6,707 nt of DNA. Origin: Propionibacteriaceae bacterium (lineage in GTDB: Bacteria > Actinomycetota > Actinomycetes > Propionibacteriales > Propionibacteriaceae). A program made the translations under genes and the position numbers. The stretch lies in assembly GCA_030450535.1 (NCBI GenBank), contig JAKDIK010000155.1, positions 1 to 6,707 on the forward strand, given 5' to 3'. Every line of letters starts with the position of its first letter. Positions within the stretch are counted from its first letter, which is position 1. A model generated the notes under the pieces. That model ran no database searches. It was not told where the DNA came from and saw only the letters and a program-made list of their open reading frames with translations. Positions 5,781-6,707 of this stretch are shown here, in pieces.

Positions 5781-6707
5781 CCGGACTGCTGGCGTCCGCT
5801 CGAGGTCTGCCACGTGATGTCCAGGGTCTCACCGGGTCGGACTCCGTCGAGAATGTGCGAGAGGTCCAGCCGCGTGGTGGCGCGCTGGCCGTCCAGGGAG
5901 ACGATGCGGTCGCCCGCGTTCAGACCTGCGTCGGCGGCGGCCGACCCGCTGACCACGCGCTCCAGCACGACGCCGGCGGAGTCGTCGAGCTGCACCGTGA
6001 CACCCAGGTACGCCTTTGGCCCGATGACGATCGAGCCCGCGTCGTCGCCGGCGCGGATGCGGTCCACCAGCGTCATCGCCCGGGCGATCGGCACGGCATA
6101 GACGTCGCGGTCCTCCCGCTCCTCGGTGCCGCCGGCGGTCGTCATGCCGAGCACCTCGCCCTCGTCGTCATACATCGGGCCGCCGGAGTCGCCGGGCCAC
6201 GCGGGAGCATTCGTCTGGATCAGACCGGTCAGGGTCTCGGGCGGATCCTGCTCGACGGGCCCGCGCACCTGGATCGAGCGGTCGAGTGCCAACACATTGC
6301 CCCGGTGGGCGGTCACGAAGCCCTGGCCGTTCGCGTTGCCCGCGGCCACCACGACGTCGCCGAGATCCACGGGATCGGCGTCGATGGTCACCGTCTCCAA
6401 CCCACTGGCGTCGTGGAGCTGCAGCAGCGCGACGTCAGCCTGCGCGTCCCGTCCGACCAGCGTCGCGGAGTAGCTCCGGCCGGTGGATGCCACCGTCACG
6501 GTGAGGGATTCGGTGGAGCGGACGACGTGGTAGTTGGTCAGCACCTCACCGCTGGCGGTGAGCACCATGCCGGTGCCGGCGACCGTGTCGCTGGGCGTCC
6601 GTCCGGTGACCAGCACGACGCCGCGCTGCACCTCGTCGGTGACCTCAACGGGACCCACCGTCTGCTCGGGCAACGGCCGCCCCGGGGCCGGAGTGGGCGT
6701 CAGCGGG
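5747..6707 (-). CDS. Trypsin-like serine protease with PDZ domain (S1C / HtrA type), N-terminus outside the window
   Basis: The frame stays open to the window edge, giving 319 visible residues, so the true start is upstream. The visible N-terminus is Pro/Thr-rich (PLTPTPAPGRPLPEQTVGP), typical of a linker between a membrane anchor or signal peptide and an extracytoplasmic protease domain. The catalytic triad is complete: His60 in LTNYHVV, Asp91 in ADVALLQL and Ser174 in WPGDSGGP. Oxyanion and structural elements such as GTGMVLTASGEVLTNYHVV and AAGNANGQG fit the chymotrypsin fold. A PDZ domain occupies about 229-315 (AYLGVTVQLDD, then AGLNAGDRIVSLDG), which in HtrA proteins binds C-termini of substrates or regulates activity. 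The likely role is envelope protein quality control or processing of secreted proteins; the substrate is unknown. A TTG at 6673 is in frame but would cut the linker and leave no export signal, so it is not accepted as the start. The 3' end overlaps the methyltransferase gene by 34 bp. Confidence 0.9.
   Translation of the reverse strand, partial: PLTPTPAPGRPLPEQTVGPVEVTDEVQRGVVLVTGRTPSDTVAGTGMVLTASGEVLTNYHVVRSTESLTVTVASTGRSYSATLVGRDAQADVALLQLHDASGLETVTIDADPVDLGDVVVAAGNANGQGFVTAHRGNVLALDRSIQVRGPVEQDPPETLTGLIQTNAPAWPGDSGGPMYDDEGEVLGMTTAGGTEEREDRDVYAVPIARAMTLVDRIRAGDDAGSIVIGPKAYLGVTVQLDDSAGVVLERVVSGSAAADAGLNAGDRIVSLDGQRATTRLDLSHILDGVRPGETLDITWQTSSGRQQSGQVTLGESPLN

Noticed and set aside
5771..5782. 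Dyad GGTCA-CC-TGACC at the methyltransferase stop codon, considered as a terminator or operator
   Set aside because: The arms are only 5 bp with a 2-base centre, too small for a stable hairpin, with no U-run. It lies within two overlapping coding sequences.
4182..5813. 543-codon open frame on the minus strand, antisense to the methyltransferase
   Set aside because: The product is rich in Arg, Gly, His and Pro without a recognisable motif, and it mirrors a gene with clear SAM-binding and NPPF motifs. It also runs into the protease gene.
5747..6673. Protease read as a complete gene starting at TTG 6673
   Set aside because: The frame continues upstream through a Pro/Thr-rich linker to the window edge, and a start at 6673 would leave an HtrA-type protease without any export signal or membrane anchor.
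1..6707. A defence island, toxin-antitoxin pair, CRISPR array or mobile element
   Set aside because: No repeats, transposase, integrase, attachment-site pair, small paired ORFs or base-composition shift could be seen. The genes are ordinary chromosomal families.

Overview
This is a 6.7-kb, very GC-rich, almost wholly coding stretch that looks like the chromosome of a high-GC actinobacterium. The codon third positions are strongly G/C, and a TadE-like pilus-locus gene meets an SftH/MrfA-type helicase tail to tail. That pairing is the context after which the TadE-like family was named (helicase/secretion neighborhood). The gene content would fit Propionibacteriales or a related order, but I cannot assign a genus from the sequence alone.

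Layout, left to right. (1) Bases 1-284, plus strand: the C-terminal part of a TadE-like secreted or pilus-associated protein, cut by the window edge. (2) Bases 187-2526, minus strand: a superfamily II DNA helicase with a C-terminal cysteine-rich DUF1998/MZB module. Its 3' end runs 98 bp antisense into the TadE-like gene. (3) Bases 2523-4067, minus strand: a YtcJ-type metal-dependent amidohydrolase. It lies directly upstream of the helicase gene and joins it by a 4-base GTGA stop/start overlap, so the two form one translationally coupled unit. (4) A 54-bp divergent intergenic gap, 4068-4121, the only real non-coding DNA here. (5) Bases 4122-5780, plus strand: a class I SAM-dependent methyltransferase with an NPPF catalytic motif and extra N- and C-terminal domains. 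(6) Bases 5747-6707, minus strand: a trypsin-like (S1C/HtrA-type) serine protease with a C-terminal PDZ domain, cut at its N-terminal end by the window edge. Its 3' end overlaps the methyltransferase gene by 34 bp.

Functionally this is a mixed housekeeping and envelope neighbourhood: DNA maintenance (helicase), a methyltransferase of unknown substrate, an amidohydrolase of unknown substrate, an extracytoplasmic protease and the edge of a Tad/Flp-like locus. All four nearly complete proteins keep their key catalytic or metal-binding residues. I see no RNA gene, insertion sequence, CRISPR array, attachment site or origin, and no convincing evidence for a new multi-gene system. The most notable features are the compact gene boundaries (98-bp and 34-bp convergent overlaps and one 4-bp coupling) and the poorly characterised methyltransferase and amidohydrolase.
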